DNA of 6,015 nucleotides from an uncultured Nitrosotalea sp. (GTDB taxonomy: Archaea; Thermoproteota; Nitrososphaeria; Nitrososphaerales; Nitrosopumilaceae), in NCBI GenBank assembly GCA_946478655.1, contig CAMLDG010000033.1, positions 1 to 6,015 of the forward strand. The letters run 5' to 3'. Positions 4,521-6,015 of this stretch are shown in pieces; position 1 is the first letter of the stretch, and each line of letters begins with the position of its first letter. The position numbers and the translations under genes are program-made. A model generated the notes under the pieces. The model was given only the letters and a program-made list of their open reading frames with translations. It was not told the DNA's origin and made no database searches.

Positions 4521-6015
4521 ATACTGGTGATAAGTGAATCGCCTTGCGGTTCCAAATGGCTTGAATGCTCGTCCATTACCATGATAGAATTTTGAAAAGA
4601 ATTCGACATAGATCAATCTGGCTCCCTGGATACCTGGTTCAAAGACACCAATTATGATGTTGAATATGTGACCTATGAAGAGTATTATCGTTCCAAGAAC
4701 AATGAAAGGAATTCCATGATGTAATGTTTTGATAAAGATAAAGTCAATTACATCAGCCAAGATAACTGATGCCAAAAGAATTCCAATAAGTCTGGTGTAT
4801 GATAATATGTGGCTAACAATAGATGGTAACTCCATGATTGCCCTTGGACCTTCTCCTACAAACATCAAGCCGATTCCACCTATCATCAAGCCTATGTAGG
4901 CTGCTCCTGTCATGCTGTGTATTGGGTTGACATGTTGGTGGTGCATTAATGCAAGACCAAAGAGTACTACACCCCAGCCAAAGAGCAACCAGCCCATTTT
5001 GCCAATAGCATGTTTTTTGAGACCTTCACGTATACTGTTCAAGATACCAAGAATTAGACCAAATGTTACCATTCCAAGACCAATGTATCCAGCGATTAGC
5101 AATAGTTTTCGTAGACTAGTAATTGGACTGAATATTGTTCCGTCTGCAGGTAGATGTAAACCTAGAGAGCTGTTAAGAAAACCAAACAGGTATCCGTTAA
5201 GATGGAATCCAAAGTAGAGGTTAAACACAAATCCCAATCCTATTGCAATGATAGCACCAGGTGTCATTGCTTTTGCAAGTTTTACCATCTGTTGTCTCTT
5301 TAGTATATTCAATGCAAATTTGCTCAACATACTAGGCATGATGTTAATGTCTCTCTTTCCACCCTCAATTCTTCGAATAACCCATCTGCATACTAGAAGT
5401 ATAAACAGTCCATATCCTGCATCTCCTACCATCATACCATAGAATATTGGAAAGAATATACCAAAGATTAGTGTGGGATCGAATTCTTTTCCTTCCGGTA
5501 AAGAATAAAATCTGATAAAGGCCTCAAACAGTTTGAATCTTTTTGGATTGTCAAATTGTGTAGGTGGGTGCTCGTCGGTTTCAAGCTCAAATAACATGGT
5601 ACCTTTGGTATTTTTCTCAAAGATGCTTCTTAGTTGGCCAACCTTTGATTTTGGAATCCAGCCTTCAAGGGCAAAAGAGTCAGATGTGACTCCCAGGTTA
5701 TCAACAACTTCAAGCTTTTTGTTTTCAATCTCGAGTTGTTCCTCAATGCATACTATATCGACATAATGAGATTTTGAGATTTCACCTAATTGTCTGTCTA
5801 CTTCTTTTAGTTTGTTAGAGATATCAGCATGTTTTGCCTTGAGATTTTGTAACAGCTGGTCTGACTTTCCATCTAGCTTTGGAACTGCCTCTAACTTTAC
5901 ATCATATTCTTGAACTACGGTAGCAAGTGCATGTGGTGGAAAGTTTGGAAATGTAACAAGTACTAGATTTGTAATATCTTTTCCTTCTTTTGGATAGACA
6001 AAGACATCTTGACTA
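4497..6015 (-). CDS. A/V-type ATP synthase subunit I (a-subunit homologue), N-terminus cut by the window edge
   Basis: This membrane-embedded stator subunit forms the two ion half-channels next to the c-ring of the archaeal ATP synthase, with an N-terminal arm holding the peripheral stalks. The frame is open from the stop at 4497-4499 to the right edge, giving 505 residues; family members are usually about 650-700, so roughly the first quarter is missing. Visible parts are a soluble arm with coiled-coil stretches (about 48-110, rich in L, K and E), then VTSDSFALEGWIPKSKVGQL (about 108-127), FDPTLIFGIFFPIFYGMMVGDAGYG (about 178-202), about seven to eight membrane segments, and HILSYTRLIGILLASV. 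Its arginine (codon 4791-4793, about residue 408) matches the essential proton-path Arg. The C-terminal EFFSKFYHGNGRAFKPF is typical. An ATG at 5597 is internal, not the start. Other ATP synthase genes probably lie outside the window. Confidence 0.95.
   Translation of the reverse strand, partial: SQDVFVYPKEGKDITNLVLVTFPNFPPHALATVVQEYDVKLEAVPKLDGKSDQLLQNLKAKHADISNKLKEVDRQLGEISKSHYVDIVCIEEQLEIENKKLEVVDNLGVTSDSFALEGWIPKSKVGQLRSIFEKNTKGTMLFELETDEHPPTQFDNPKRFKLFEAFIRFYSLPEGKEFDPTLIFGIFFPIFYGMMVGDAGYGLFILLVCRWVIRRIEGGKRDINIMPSMLSKFALNILKRQQMVKLAKAMTPGAIIAIGLGFVFNLYFGFHLNGYLFGFLNSSLGLHLPADGTIFSPITSLRKLLLIAGYIGLGMVTFGLILGILNSIREGLKKHAIGKMGWLLFGWGVVLFGLALMHHQHVNPIHSMTGAAYIGLMIGGIGLMFVGEGPRAIMELPSIVSHILSYTRLIGILLASVILADVIDFIFIKTLHHGIPFIVLGTIILFIGHIFNIIIGVFEPGIQGARLIYVEFFSKFYHGNGRAFKPFGTARRFTYHQYELQAEKK

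Noticed and set aside
5595..5597. ATG at 5597 as the start of the ATP synthase subunit
   Set aside because: The same frame continues without a stop to the window edge and encodes recognisable subunit I arm sequence, so this Met is internal.
4912..5766. Plus-strand ORFs opposite the ATP synthase gene
   Set aside because: Antisense to conserved membrane-domain sequence; no start signals or known motifs.

Overview
The window looks like chromosomal DNA of a low-GC archaeon, most likely an ammonia-oxidising Nitrososphaerota (Thaumarchaeota, Nitrosopumilales-like). This is an inference. It rests on an A/V-type ATP synthase subunit I, a pyrB plus pyrI pair, a NikR-like regulator, TATA-type promoters placed about 26 nt before start codons (leaderless transcripts), AT-rich base use and very tight packing. 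No RNA gene, insertion sequence, CRISPR array or phage-like gene is visible, and no gene-free stretch exceeds 100 bp.

Layout. (1) At 1-47 (-) lies the first 15 codons of a probable exported or membrane protein, cut by the window edge. (2) At 89-2574 (-) is a three-gene metal-uptake operon of the ZnuABC/TroABC (cluster A-I) type, transcribed in the order substrate-binding protein, ATPase, permease. (3) At 2660-3043 (+), divergent from that operon, is a NikR-like ribbon-helix-helix metalloregulator. The 85-bp gap between them carries two mirrored promoters, each followed by a near-identical 16-base element (14 of 16 identical). This is a strong candidate operator pair through which the regulator could control itself and the transporter. 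(4) At 3054-3989 (-) is pyrB, and at 4033-4494 (+) is pyrI, the catalytic and regulatory chains of aspartate carbamoyltransferase. They are divergent, with 43 bp between their start codons, rather than forming the usual pyrBI operon. A perfect 8+8 bp inverted repeat encloses the pyrB start codon. (5) At 4497-6015 (-) is the A/V-type ATP synthase subunit I, convergent with pyrI with only 2 bp between stop codons and cut at its N-terminus by the window end.

How the parts work together. The left half reads as a self-contained metal-homeostasis module, with importer and metal sensor sharing one control region. The sensor departs from classical NikR in one of the four nickel-ligand positions, and the binding protein lacks the usual fourth acidic ligand, so the metal is uncertain (Zn, Mn, Co or Ni). 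The right half is housekeeping: pyrimidine synthesis and energy conversion. I see no clearly new biological system. The points most worth checking are the mirrored operator-like elements, the altered NikR metal site, the TTG leaderless start of the binding protein, and the dyad at the pyrB start.
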